DNA from: a virus
Length of the DNA: 23,701 nucleotides
Reading direction: 5' to 3' (one strand)
IMG/VR virus record: IMGVR_UViG_3300044591_000430
Span: 1 to 23,701 of that record
Below are positions 7,287 through 15,329 of the stretch, piece after piece. Position 1 is the stretch's first letter. Each line of letters begins with the position of its first letter. Position numbers and translations under genes: made by a program. The notes under the pieces are model-generated. The model ran no database searches, was not told where the DNA came from, and was given only the letters and a program-made list of their open reading frames with translations.

Positions 7287-7302
7287 TCCCTTTGGGGGAA
7301 CC

Positions 7303-8256
7303 ATGGCCAAGATCCCGCAGACACAAGACCCGACGCTATCAGCCATCGATCTGATGATGGAGCGCGGGCAAGAAAGCCGTAGCCGAAACTATCTCGGCGC
7401 GTCATCCATTGGCGAGTCATGCGAGCGCAAGCTCTGGCTCGGATTCCGTTGGGTCAAGAAAGGTTTCATTGAAGCCGCTGGCCTGCGCAGGATTAATGAT
7501 GGGCACAGGGGCGAGGATGTCGTTGCTGACATGATCCGTCTCGTCCCCGGCATCGAGCTGTCAACCGAGAAAGAACCCGGTGTGCAGCACTCCTTTGAGG
7601 ATCTGGGTGGACACTTCCGTGGCAACTGCGACGGGCTGCTGACTGGCTTGATCCAGTCGCCCGAGAAGCTCCATGTGTGGGAGTGCAAGGTTGTCAATGA
7701 AACCAAGTTCAAGAAGTTGGCATCGCTTAAGATTTCAAAGGGTGAAGACGAAGCCCTGAAGAACTGGGACTACGTGTACTACGCGCAGGCTCAGGTCTAC
7801 ATGCATTACTTCGGCGCGACCCGGCACTACATGACCGTCGCCTCTCCTGGCGTTCGCGATCTGGTGAGTGCCCGGACAAAGTATGTACAGGCCGAAGCCG
7901 AGAAGTTTATCGAGAAGGCCAAGCGAATCATCTTTTCATCGAGGCCGCCGAGCAAGATCACCGAAGATCCCGCATGGCACGAGTGCAAGTTCTGCACCTT
8001 CCATAACATGTGCCACGATCAAGAATTCCCGCATCGCAAGTCTTGCCGCACCTGTCTGCACAGCACACCTGTGAAGGAAGGCGGATGGAAGTGCGAGTTC
8101 CACAACAAGGACTTAGACCAAGAGGCGCAGCTTGCCGGCTGTGACCAGCACTTGTTCATCCCCGATCTGATCCCCGGCGAGCAGATAAACTCAGGTCCTG
8201 ACTGGGTCGAGTACAAGATGGGGGATGGATCAGTATGGATCGACACTTCGAAATAA
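7303..8256 (+). CDS. PD-(D/E)XK nuclease, Cas4/RecB-like
   Basis: A 317-residue nuclease. The core is seen as GHRGE (67-71), GNCDGLL with Asp110, WECK with Glu127 and Lys129, and QAQVY (162-166), which match motifs I to III and the QxxxY element of RecB/Cas4-like exonucleases. Cys40 in SSIGESCERKLW together with Cys228, Cys231 and Cys237 (C-x2-C-x5-C) matches the four-cysteine Fe-S arrangement of Cas4/AddB nucleases. A second group, Cys248, Cys251, Cys264 and Cys280, follows and may bind zinc. In this operon it probably resects DNA ends for the recombinase. The start is the ATG at 7303 after a G run at 7294-7298. Its leader is highly structured. Confidence 0.85.
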   Translation: MAKIPQTQDPTLSAIDLMMERGQESRSRNYLGASSIGESCERKLWLGFRWVKKGFIEAAGLRRINDGHRGEDVVADMIRLVPGIELSTEKEPGVQHSFEDLGGHFRGNCDGLLTGLIQSPEKLHVWECKVVNETKFKKLASLKISKGEDEALKNWDYVYYAQAQVYMHYFGATRHYMTVASPGVRDLVSARTKYVQAEAEKFIEKAKRIIFSSRPPSKITEDPAWHECKFCTFHNMCHDQEFPHRKSCRTCLHSTPVKEGGWKCEFHNKDLDQEAQLAGCDQHLFIPDLIPGEQINSGPDWVEYKMGDGSVWIDTSK

Positions 8257-8438
8257 CCGAGGACGATGAAGCCGACGAGTTACTACTGACCGGCGAAGAC
8301 ATCGAAACGATTCTGCGAGCACTCGACTCTTACGGCTACGCAATGGTGATGTCTCAGTCGATCGGTGAACTGGAAAAAATTAAACGCGCCGCACAAGCAC
8401 TCATGGCACAACTACCCAGAACGGAATTTGACTCATGA
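8235..8438 (+). CDS. Small acidic hypothetical protein
   Basis: A 67-residue protein overlapping the nuclease gene by 22 nt and the helicase start by ATGA, so it lies inside a tightly coupled series. The N-terminus is very acidic (ITEDDEADELLLTGEDIE); the rest is helical (ETILRALDSYGYAM, then ELEKIKRAAQALMAQL). No binding or catalytic motif is visible. Its context suggests an accessory to the nuclease or helicase, but the family is not recognised. Confidence 0.6.
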   Translation: MDRHFEITEDDEADELLLTGEDIETILRALDSYGYAMVMSQSIGELEKIKRAAQALMAQLPRTEFDS

Positions 8439-10114
8439 TCACACTCAGGCCATATCAATCAGAATCAATCGACGCCACCCTGCGCTTCTTTGCAGAGGAC
8501 ACCGGCAACCCGCTCATCGTGCTACCGACTGGCACCGGCAAGAGCGTGGTCATTGCGGAGTTCTGTCGGCAGGTTCTGGGGCAGTGGCCTGATACGAAGA
8601 TCCTAGTGGTCACCCATGTTCGAGAGTTGATCAAGCAGAACTACGACGAACTCAAAGGGCTGTGGCCAGAGGCCCCGGCGGGTATTAACTCGGCTGGCCT
8701 GAAGCGGCGCGAGTACGAACCCTCGATCGTATTCTGTGGGATACAGTCGGTGCACAAGAAAGCATCCCGATTCATCAAGGTCGATCTGGTTCTGGTTGAT
8801 GAGGCGCATCTGATTCCTCGCAAGACGAATACGATGTACCAAAAGTTTCTGAAGAACCTTAAACTCATGAACCCAGATATGCGCGTGATTGGGTTGACCG
8901 CCACGCCGTATCGGCTCGACAGCGGCTTACTCCATCAGGGCAAGGATGCCCTCTTCAGCGCGGTATCGTATGAAGCAGATCTCAAAGACATGGTCTCGCA
9001 AGGCTACCTCACCAAGCTGGTATCCAAGCAACCCAAGACGCGACTGGACGTTAGCGGCGTCGCGACCAGAGGCGGCGAGTTTATCCAAGGTGACTTGGAA
9101 AGAGCGGTGGACAAGGATGATGTCAATCGTGCAGCCGTCCGAGAAATCATCGAGTACGGAAAAGACCGAAAGTCTTGGCTAATCTTTTGCGCGGGCGTTA
9201 GCCACGCTCAGCACGTAGCCGAACTGATCCGCGCTGCCGGCATATCCTGCGAGACGATCTTTGGGGACACCGCCAGCGAAGACCGCGATCGGATCGTGCG
9301 CGACTTCAAGGCCGGCCAGATCCAATGCCTTGCCTCGATGGGCGTACTGACCACCGGCTTCAATGCCCCTGCCGTAGACATGATCGCCATGCTGCGACCG
9401 ACTCAGTCAACCGGCTTGTATATACAGATCATGGGACGGGGTATGCGCAACTCTCCCGGCAAGACGGAGTGCCTGGTGCTGGACTTCGCCGGCAACGTGG
9501 CTCGGCATGGCCCGGTCGATCGGGTCAATCCCAAGAAACCTCGTAAGAGCGACGGAGAAGGCGAGGCCCCGGTCAAGACCTGCCCCAAATGCGACAGCAT
9601 CGTCTTTGCGGCCCTCAAGGAGTGCCCCGACTGTGGCTATGTCTGGCCGGCTAGAGAGGTTCAGATCGAGCGTACAGCGACGACACTGGCGGTCATGTCT
9701 ATCGAGGCTCCGGCCATCTGGCGCAAGGTGAATGCGGTGTCGTATCGACGCCACAAGAAACCCGACAAGCCGGACTCGATGCGGGTGGACTACCGATGTG
9801 GGCTGAGTCAGATCAGCGAGTGGGTCTGCTTCGACCACAAGGGCTTTGCCAAGGACAAGGCTCGACGCTGGTGGCAGCGCAGACTCGTCGCCCCAGACGC
9901 CATCCCCGACAGCACCGAGCAGGCTCTCGCTTGGTCCGGCCGGTTAGCTAAGCCAATTGAAATACAGGTTCGCCAGAATGGTAAGTACACAGAAATTGTG
10001 GACGTTCGGTTTGTGTCCGATGTGCAAACGGGAGGCGCGGGGATTCCTGTATCTGCCGCCACCGGGGGTGCTTCGACGCAAGGCCCGCTTCTGCTCAATG
10101 CGATGTATGGATGA
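8435..10114 (+). CDS. DEAH-box superfamily II helicase with zinc ribbon
   Basis: A 559-residue ATP-dependent helicase. The N-terminus LRPYQSESID is a Q-like motif, followed by motif I PTGTGKS (31-37), motif II DEAH (122-125), motif III TATPYR (155-160), and in the second RecA domain TGFNAPAVD and QIMGRGMR (motifs V and VI). A CPKC...CPDC ribbon follows at about 383-400. This is the type III restriction-subunit-like/RAD25-like group common in phages, where it serves replication or recombination forks. The start shares ATGA with the previous gene. The last ~45 residues lie over another gene in a second frame and are Gly/Ala/Ser-rich, unlike the rest. Confidence 0.88.
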   Translation: MITLRPYQSESIDATLRFFAEDTGNPLIVLPTGTGKSVVIAEFCRQVLGQWPDTKILVVTHVRELIKQNYDELKGLWPEAPAGINSAGLKRREYEPSIVFCGIQSVHKKASRFIKVDLVLVDEAHLIPRKTNTMYQKFLKNLKLMNPDMRVIGLTATPYRLDSGLLHQGKDALFSAVSYEADLKDMVSQGYLTKLVSKQPKTRLDVSGVATRGGEFIQGDLERAVDKDDVNRAAVREIIEYGKDRKSWLIFCAGVSHAQHVAELIRAAGISCETIFGDTASEDRDRIVRDFKAGQIQCLASMGVLTTGFNAPAVDMIAMLRPTQSTGLYIQIMGRGMRNSPGKTECLVLDFAGNVARHGPVDRVNPKKPRKSDGEGEAPVKTCPKCDSIVFAALKECPDCGYVWPAREVQIERTATTLAVMSIEAPAIWRKVNAVSYRRHKKPDKPDSMRVDYRCGLSQISEWVCFDHKGFAKDKARRWWQRRLVAPDAIPDSTEQALAWSGRLAKPIEIQVRQNGKYTEIVDVRFVSDVQTGGAGIPVSAATGGASTQGPLLLNAMYG

Positions 10115-10322
10115 CTATATGATCGACAAATCACCGAACGAACAAATTGCCATGAACGAAGCCGCTGCTGCGGCCGGCCACTTCATCGAGGCATCGGGGG
10201 TTTACAACTTCCTCGAGTTCACACCTGGTCAGTTTGACCAGTTCATCGAGGCGATCGTAACCGCCTACGTCGAGTCGCTTCAGGATCAGAAGATCGAGAC
10301 AGACGGTGTAAGATTCCCCTAG
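9978..10322 (+). CDS. Small Cys-rich protein, DUF6511-like
   Basis: A 114-residue product from the ATG at 9978; a TTG at 9957 is also possible and no strong ribosome-binding site separates them. It has CPMCKREARGF, then RFCSMRCMD, a C-x2-C / C-x3-C group that should bind zinc. A helical C-terminus follows (EQIAMNEAAAAAGHFIEAS, then FTPGQFDQFIEAIVTAYVE). The order of a zinc-binding head, then a MNEAA-type helix, then a phage-like tail resembles DUF6511 proteins. It overlaps the helicase gene by 137 nt in another frame. Its stop TAG is the same CTAG used by the converging phosphoesterase gene. Confidence 0.65.
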   Translation: MVSTQKLWTFGLCPMCKREARGFLYLPPPGVLRRKARFCSMRCMDDYMIDKSPNEQIAMNEAAAAAGHFIEASGVYNFLEFTPGQFDQFIEAIVTAYVESLQDQKIETDGVRFP

Positions 10323-11314
10323 ACCGCCTTACCACGGAACCATGCCTTGCCATGCTCGACGACGCACAGTTCCGGCTGAAGCATCTTACCGCCCACAAAG
10401 GTAATGACGGCAAACCCCGATGCCCAATTGACCGGACTGGCCTCAGTGTAGTTGAACTGCGGACCATATGGCTCCGCCAGAGTCCCGGTGTCTACGCCAT
10501 AACGCCGACCTCGATAGTCCGCCCACGGCGTAACCTGAAGCTTGTGCATGTGCCCGTGAACATACGAGACACCAGCCTTAAGGGTTGAGTTGTAGGCAGA
10601 GTGAACCCCGCCGGCTATGGGGCGGTGCCGGATGCAGAGCCAGTCGTCCTGCTCACGGTTCAGGTGGACCGCCCAGCCCGCTTCCCAGCGCGGCAGATAG
10701 TCCAGCAGAGTCATGCCGGTCATCTCCTCAAACTCGCCCACACGGCCTGAGAGGTAGTTCTCGAAGCGGGAATCGTGGTTACCGATCGTTCGCAGGAGCT
10801 TGGCTCCCTTGGCCGCACGTTCGATCTCAGCGCAGCGATCCTGCACGGTATGGATCTCGTCCTTCAACTCCGGCTGCTTTTCCCACATGATGCGGGCGTG
10901 CCGGGAGATTCGAGCGCCGTCCAAGATGTCGCCATTCAGAATGACCATCTTCGGACTAAGTTGCTTAGCTAACTTGCAAAAGGCTTCGTGAGCCTTGGTG
11001 ACGATACCGGGCCAGTAGTGGGCATCCGATGCCACCATGAGAACGCCGTCATGCAGCGTCTCGTCGATCTGGTTTTTGTAGTTACGGGAACGCTTCTCGG
11101 CTAACTGGTTCAGGCTCTCGCCAACCTTCTTGCGCCAGCTAGTTCCCTTGCCGTTGTCTTTGGATTCCAGAACGATACCGTATCGAAGTTCAATCGTTCT
11201 TCGCCTCATCCGTGCGGCACGGATGTTCATCTGGAAGTATTCTGATACCGCTTTGGCTCCGCCTAGTTTTTTCCACGCTGTAATGAATTCCTCGTCAGTC
11301 GATAGCTGAGGCAC
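10319..11314 (-). CDS. Calcineurin-like metallophosphoesterase
   Basis: A 331-residue enzyme with all main motifs of the binuclear-metal phosphoesterase fold: SDAH (96-99), NGD (127-129), GNHD (178-181) and HGHMH (253-257). Residues ~1-50 look like an HTH-type segment (AKAVSEYFQMNIRAARMRRR), an N-terminal extension often seen on phage members of this family. Possible substrates are nucleic-acid phosphodiesters or nucleotides; the sequence does not choose. The start is a GTG at 11314 with AAGGTG five bases upstream. It is the last gene of the minus-strand operon and its stop codon shares CTAG with the opposite gene, leaving no room for a terminator. Confidence 0.88.
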   Translation of the reverse strand: MPQLSTDEEFITAWKKLGGAKAVSEYFQMNIRAARMRRRTIELRYGIVLESKDNGKGTSWRKKVGESLNQLAEKRSRNYKNQIDETLHDGVLMVASDAHYWPGIVTKAHEAFCKLAKQLSPKMVILNGDILDGARISRHARIMWEKQPELKDEIHTVQDRCAEIERAAKGAKLLRTIGNHDSRFENYLSGRVGEFEEMTGMTLLDYLPRWEAGWAVHLNREQDDWLCIRHRPIAGGVHSAYNSTLKAGVSYVHGHMHKLQVTPWADYRGRRYGVDTGTLAEPYGPQFNYTEASPVNWASGFAVITFVGGKMLQPELCVVEHGKAWFRGKAV

Positions 11315-11522
11315 GATTCACCTTTATTCCTAGTTTCTTGCGGCGAGCATTGGTCTTTTTATCGTCTCGGGAGGCCCGCCATTCTAGGTGCCCATCAACC
11401 AGACGATATTCTTCCTTGTGGACCAACGCGCAATCACAGCACTCCGAGTGCGTGTACCCACGGACCCTGTACCACTTGCCGTCTTCGATCTGGACGGGAA
11501 CGTACTTGTCCTTCTTTTTCAT
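11295..11522 (-). CDS. Small Cys-containing hypothetical protein
   Basis: A 75-residue protein overlapping the phosphoesterase start by 20 nt. It has a basic start (MKKKDKYVPV), a core GYTHSECCDCALVH that could hold a metal (His, three Cys, His), then EYRLVDGHLEWRASRDDKKT and a basic tail. Short proteins with the CDC-LVH then DG-EWR layout occur in many tailed phages, with no known function. It sits 10 nt after the stop of the large 1260-residue gene, so it is part of the late operon. Confidence 0.65.
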   Translation of the reverse strand: MKKKDKYVPVQIEDGKWYRVRGYTHSECCDCALVHKEEYRLVDGHLEWRASRDDKKTNARRKKLGIKVNRASAID

Positions 11523-11532
11523 GGGCTTGACT

Positions 11533-14500
11533 CTACCTGTTTGCGTACCGCTTTAGCAAGAGCTGTTCTTCTGGGCTGTATGAAGATTTCTCTTCTTCTT
11601 CCTGCATAATTCTCAACAGCTCACCGCCGTCCGTCTCGCGCATAACTTGGCGAGCCTTTTGCTCGCTTCCGTAACGCTTAATTAACGCTCTGAGAATTCG
11701 AGCGTTGTACTTGGTGTAGTCTTCTCCAGAGTCTGCTAAACCGCCTTGATTTTTTCGAATCACTCCGCCATGCGCTCTTTGATTTTGAGCCAAAAGGCGG
11801 AACAGTTCCTTGCGCTTTTCTAGCGGAGTCGCGTTAAAGGTTTGTGCATTTAACAAGAACTCTGGATTAAGACCGCCGCCCATTTCGGGGCTTCGGGTAG
11901 ACGACATCAGATCCTGAAGACGCTTCCTTTGGTCAGGGGTCAGCTCCTCAAAAGAGTAACCTTGAGGGGCAGCGGCAGGGGCGGGCGGAGATTCTGCCGG
12001 GGCTTCTTGGCCTTCCTTAGAACTGCCGCCGTAGTACTTATCCATGATGTACTTCTCAACATCGGCCTCGGTCTGCCCAGGCTTTGTCTTGACGTTGTAA
12101 GGCTTGCCATCTGGGCCAACAAAACGGACAACGTTTTTCTCAGCCTTAGACTCTTCAGCCTTTGGCTCTTCCGCTGCCGGCTCCTTAGCCTCTTCAGCCT
12201 TCGGGCCTTTCTCGCGCTTCTCATACTTGTTGAAGATATTTTCTAAACGAGTATTAAAAGTGTCCGAGTGCCCCTTCAGTTCATCATCGTCCATCAAGCC
12301 TTGTTCATGCTTACGAAGCTTTGACTGATAGTCTTTAGCCGCCGCTTCGATGTCGCGATCCATCGAGAACAGTTGCTGCATGGTCAGCTTATCGAGGTCG
12401 ATCGGTGTGACCTTGATGCCAAAGGTTTGCAACGCAGCCTGAGCAACAGACAGCTTGGGCTGAGTCATCGTCTCTGCGCCTGCCGCTGCCTTCTCAAACT
12501 TCTCCGTTGCCGGCATACCGGGGATACCCGGCAGATTGGGCAGCAAGGAAGTAATGAACCGGCTAGCCTTAATGGCAGCGTTGTTGGCGCGGACTTCGCC
12601 TTCGGTCGCTCCTACATTTAGCCCAGGCAAGTCCTGCCCAGTAAACGGATCGCGGCCTTCTTGGAAGATTGTGATGGCATCAAATATCGGGCCACCCGGC
12701 TGCAAGAACTGCGGCAAGAACTCAACTCGCCGGCCGGCGGCTTCGGTCGTAGCAAAGATGTCGCCACCCGGAATGAACCGCTGCACATCGAGGTACATTG
12801 ATGGCGGGACTTCGCCCTTCTCGTCCGGCTTCGGCTCTTCAGACGGAAGCTTGATCATGGTCGGCGGCGCACCGGGTATACCAAACAAGGTTCCCTTCTG
12901 GCGCTCCGGCATCATGCGCCGCTCGGCCTCGATGTCACGGCCCGGAGATTCAGACTCGCCGTACTCATTGACTGCATATCCAAGCGCCGCCCACTTGGCA
13001 TACTTCCACGGCCGCAGGGCAGCGGACTCCGCCAGCAGCGGAATAGCACGATAGCTGTACGCAATGAATGGATGCGTCGTGTTGCGCATACCTTGGATCA
13101 ATGGCGCATTGATCTCGTAATCAATCAACCACTTCTTGGCTTCCTTAGCCGCATCCTCTGGCGACATACCAGCCTTGAGTCGATCAACGAAAATACCGAA
13201 GCGGAAGATACTGTCTTCGCCCTGATAAGCATCGATGATTTTTCCGCCGGTTTTTTGCCAGCCTGCATTTGCAATCTTTAGCGCAGAGTCAACAACGTTA
13301 TCTGCGGGACGAGACTTCTCAATCGCATCAAGAACCTGCTTTCCTTCGCGACCAAGTTCTTGCGCCGAGAATCCGGCGTCGAATACACCAAGTTTTTGCG
13401 CCTGATTGTACAGATCGCTCTTTTCGCCCTTGCGAAGTTCGTTCGCAGCCGATGCCAACGATGACCAGTTTGACCCAGAAAGGTCATAGATCATTACGTT
13501 CGACACGACGTTGTTCATGTGAACGGCTGGGTTTAGCGCAGTCTTTCCGGTCTTCCATGCCGTGAGCGCATCGCGATAAGTTCTAAACAGCGGATTGCGA
13601 TTCAGGCCGCGAGTAAACTCAAGTCCCTGCAAGTCCTTGGCAACCTCCGGCGAGACGTACTTGCCGGCTAAGTTGCCATAGCGAGTCACATTGGTCTTGG
13701 GGATTTTGTCAGTTGAGATCTGAACCCAGCCCTCGACCGGCTCGTCGCTAACGTATTGCTTCATCTTAGAGACATCGTCGTACATCTTGTATGTAGCAAT
13801 GTCGTTGGTCATAAGCTGACCAGTGCGAGCGATCGCATACGCAGCGTCGTCGATCTCACCCTTGGCTCGTCGCTCTTCTGGCGTCAACTGCCGGCGAACC
13901 TTAATCTTGCCGCCCTTGGCATCGCCAAACTTTTCCCACCCGTCGGCTTCATACTTGGACAGATTCTTTGGCGAGATCTCGACGATAACGCCACGCGGCT
14001 TCAGACTGGAGCCGATGACTCGAAGATTATTCGCAGCCCTACTGATCAGCCCCTCAGGCTTCAGCTTGCTGGTGTACTCGCGACGAAGATATGTGGCGGC
14101 ATTCTTCTCGAATGTTTCTGGGTTAAGCAGGCCAACGTCCACCATCTTCTGGCCGTACTTGGTGATTGTCTCTCGCGCCTTCTCGCTAAGGCCCGCCAAG
14201 TTCTCAACTGGTACAGCCTCGCCTTGCATCATGTAGTACATGGTGCGGCGCTCATCGTCCGACAGTTTGGCAACGTCACGAGTTAGATCCAAGAAGTCAG
14301 ACGACATTTGATTCTTGAAGATCTTGGCGTTTTGCTTAACTTCCAAATAGTCAGCAGGCAGACCGTAGTTGTCTATGGTCATGCGAGAGAACCAGTTGGC
14401 AATGTTCTCATCGTTGCCGGCGGGGATCTTGCCGGCTATGTACTTAGTACCTTTTGCTCCACTGAAACCGGCAAGTGCGCCAAGCGCCATGGCCTTCATC

Positions 14501-15315
14501 TTGTCTTCGACCGTGGCGTCTTCTGGCAAATTCTCCAAAGCAAAGACGCTCGTTGCTGCACCAGTTGTTGCAGACAGAGGGCTTTGCTTCATGAACTCTA
14601 GCGCGGGCCGGCCAACGTAGTCCTGATAAATCTGAATTGGTTTAGCAGCGATGCCGCCACGGACTTGCTCGATTGGCAGAGGAGCCTGCGTAGACTTGAT
14701 GACCTGCTCACGAGCGGTCTTCTCAGCCTGCCCCGCAGCCGTAGCTTCGAGTACATCAACGCCGGTCTTTTCCTGAAGTTCTTTTGCCGCCTGTCTAACC
14801 TGCTTTGTCTTGGAGCCAAACGGCAACGCCATACCAAGAACTAACTCGGTGCTTTCTGACGGGATGCCGACAGCCTCTTCAATTGGCTTACCGGCTACGG
14901 TCTCGATCGCGGCTTCTACGGGGGCAGTGGCAACGCCAAGCATGCCGAGGCCGATCTTGCCAACGCCTTTAGCCTTCTCAAGGATTTCAGGCTTCTGCAA
15001 CTGCGCAACGCCTTCTTGAGCAAACTCGTAGCTCTCGCCTGCTGCACGCTGAACGGCTTCCGGATAAGTCGTGATTGGCTGCAACGCCTTCTCAACAATT
15101 GACGGAGCCGGGACATACGATCGCTCCTGCTTCGGCTTCTCAGCCGGCATAGCAGGAACTTGAGTAGCAAGGTTGGATACCGTCGTTACATCGACGGGCT
15201 TATCGCCGTAGTACTTGCTAAAGATGTACCGGTTGGCGTCCTGTTGCGTCTGGCCCTCTTTGGACGTAACGCGAAACTTCTTGCCATCCGGGCCACGAAC
15301 TTCATAAACAGGCAT
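11533..15315 (-). CDS. Large polyvalent virion/ejection-type protein, LPD38-like
   Basis: The largest protein here (1260 residues). Residues 1-38 are a small module (GPDGKKFRVTSKEGQTQQDA, ending KYYG) that reappears near residues 1060-1098 (GPDGKPYNV, GQTEADVEKYIMDKYYGG) after a Glu/Ala/Lys-rich linker. Residues ~560-790 have NPLFRTYRDALTAWKTGK, NPAVHMNNVVSN and HPFIAYSYRAIPLLAES, resembling the LPD38-type domain of large phage proteins carried in the particle. Ala/Gly-rich stretches around 115-170 and 250-290 could touch membranes. A signal peptide is absent. A likely role is ejection into the host with the DNA, like the internal proteins of podoviruses; this is inference. The upstream SD is weak (GAGGGCGATCC before the ATG). 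Confidence 0.7.
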   Translation of the reverse strand: MPVYEVRGPDGKKFRVTSKEGQTQQDANRYIFSKYYGDKPVDVTTVSNLATQVPAMPAEKPKQERSYVPAPSIVEKALQPITTYPEAVQRAAGESYEFAQEGVAQLQKPEILEKAKGVGKIGLGMLGVATAPVEAAIETVAGKPIEEAVGIPSESTELVLGMALPFGSKTKQVRQAAKELQEKTGVDVLEATAAGQAEKTAREQVIKSTQAPLPIEQVRGGIAAKPIQIYQDYVGRPALEFMKQSPLSATTGAATSVFALENLPEDATVEDKMKAMALGALAGFSGAKGTKYIAGKIPAGNDENIANWFSRMTIDNYGLPADYLEVKQNAKIFKNQMSSDFLDLTRDVAKLSDDERRTMYYMMQGEAVPVENLAGLSEKARETITKYGQKMVDVGLLNPETFEKNAATYLRREYTSKLKPEGLISRAANNLRVIGSSLKPRGVIVEISPKNLSKYEADGWEKFGDAKGGKIKVRRQLTPEERRAKGEIDDAAYAIARTGQLMTNDIATYKMYDDVSKMKQYVSDEPVEGWVQISTDKIPKTNVTRYGNLAGKYVSPEVAKDLQGLEFTRGLNRNPLFRTYRDALTAWKTGKTALNPAVHMNNVVSNVMIYDLSGSNWSSLASAANELRKGEKSDLYNQAQKLGVFDAGFSAQELGREGKQVLDAIEKSRPADNVVDSALKIANAGWQKTGGKIIDAYQGEDSIFRFGIFVDRLKAGMSPEDAAKEAKKWLIDYEINAPLIQGMRNTTHPFIAYSYRAIPLLAESAALRPWKYAKWAALGYAVNEYGESESPGRDIEAERRMMPERQKGTLFGIPGAPPTMIKLPSEEPKPDEKGEVPPSMYLDVQRFIPGGDIFATTEAAGRRVEFLPQFLQPGGPIFDAITIFQEGRDPFTGQDLPGLNVGATEGEVRANNAAIKASRFITSLLPNLPGIPGMPATEKFEKAAAGAETMTQPKLSVAQAALQTFGIKVTPIDLDKLTMQQLFSMDRDIEAAAKDYQSKLRKHEQGLMDDDELKGHSDTFNTRLENIFNKYEKREKGPKAEEAKEPAAEEPKAEESKAEKNVVRFVGPDGKPYNVKTKPGQTEADVEKYIMDKYYGGSSKEGQEAPAESPPAPAAAPQGYSFEELTPDQRKRLQDLMSSTRSPEMGGGLNPEFLLNAQTFNATPLEKRKELFRLLAQNQRAHGGVIRKNQGGLADSGEDYTKYNARILRALIKRYGSEQKARQVMRETDGGELLRIMQEEEEKSSYSPEEQLLLKRYANR

Positions 15316-15329
15316 GGATCGCCCTCGCG

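Noticed and set aside
6749-7420. Minus-strand open frame of 223 codons over the DUF669 and nuclease genes
   Set aside because: It spans the hairpin gap and two well-supported genes, Arg/Ser-rich, with no start signal.
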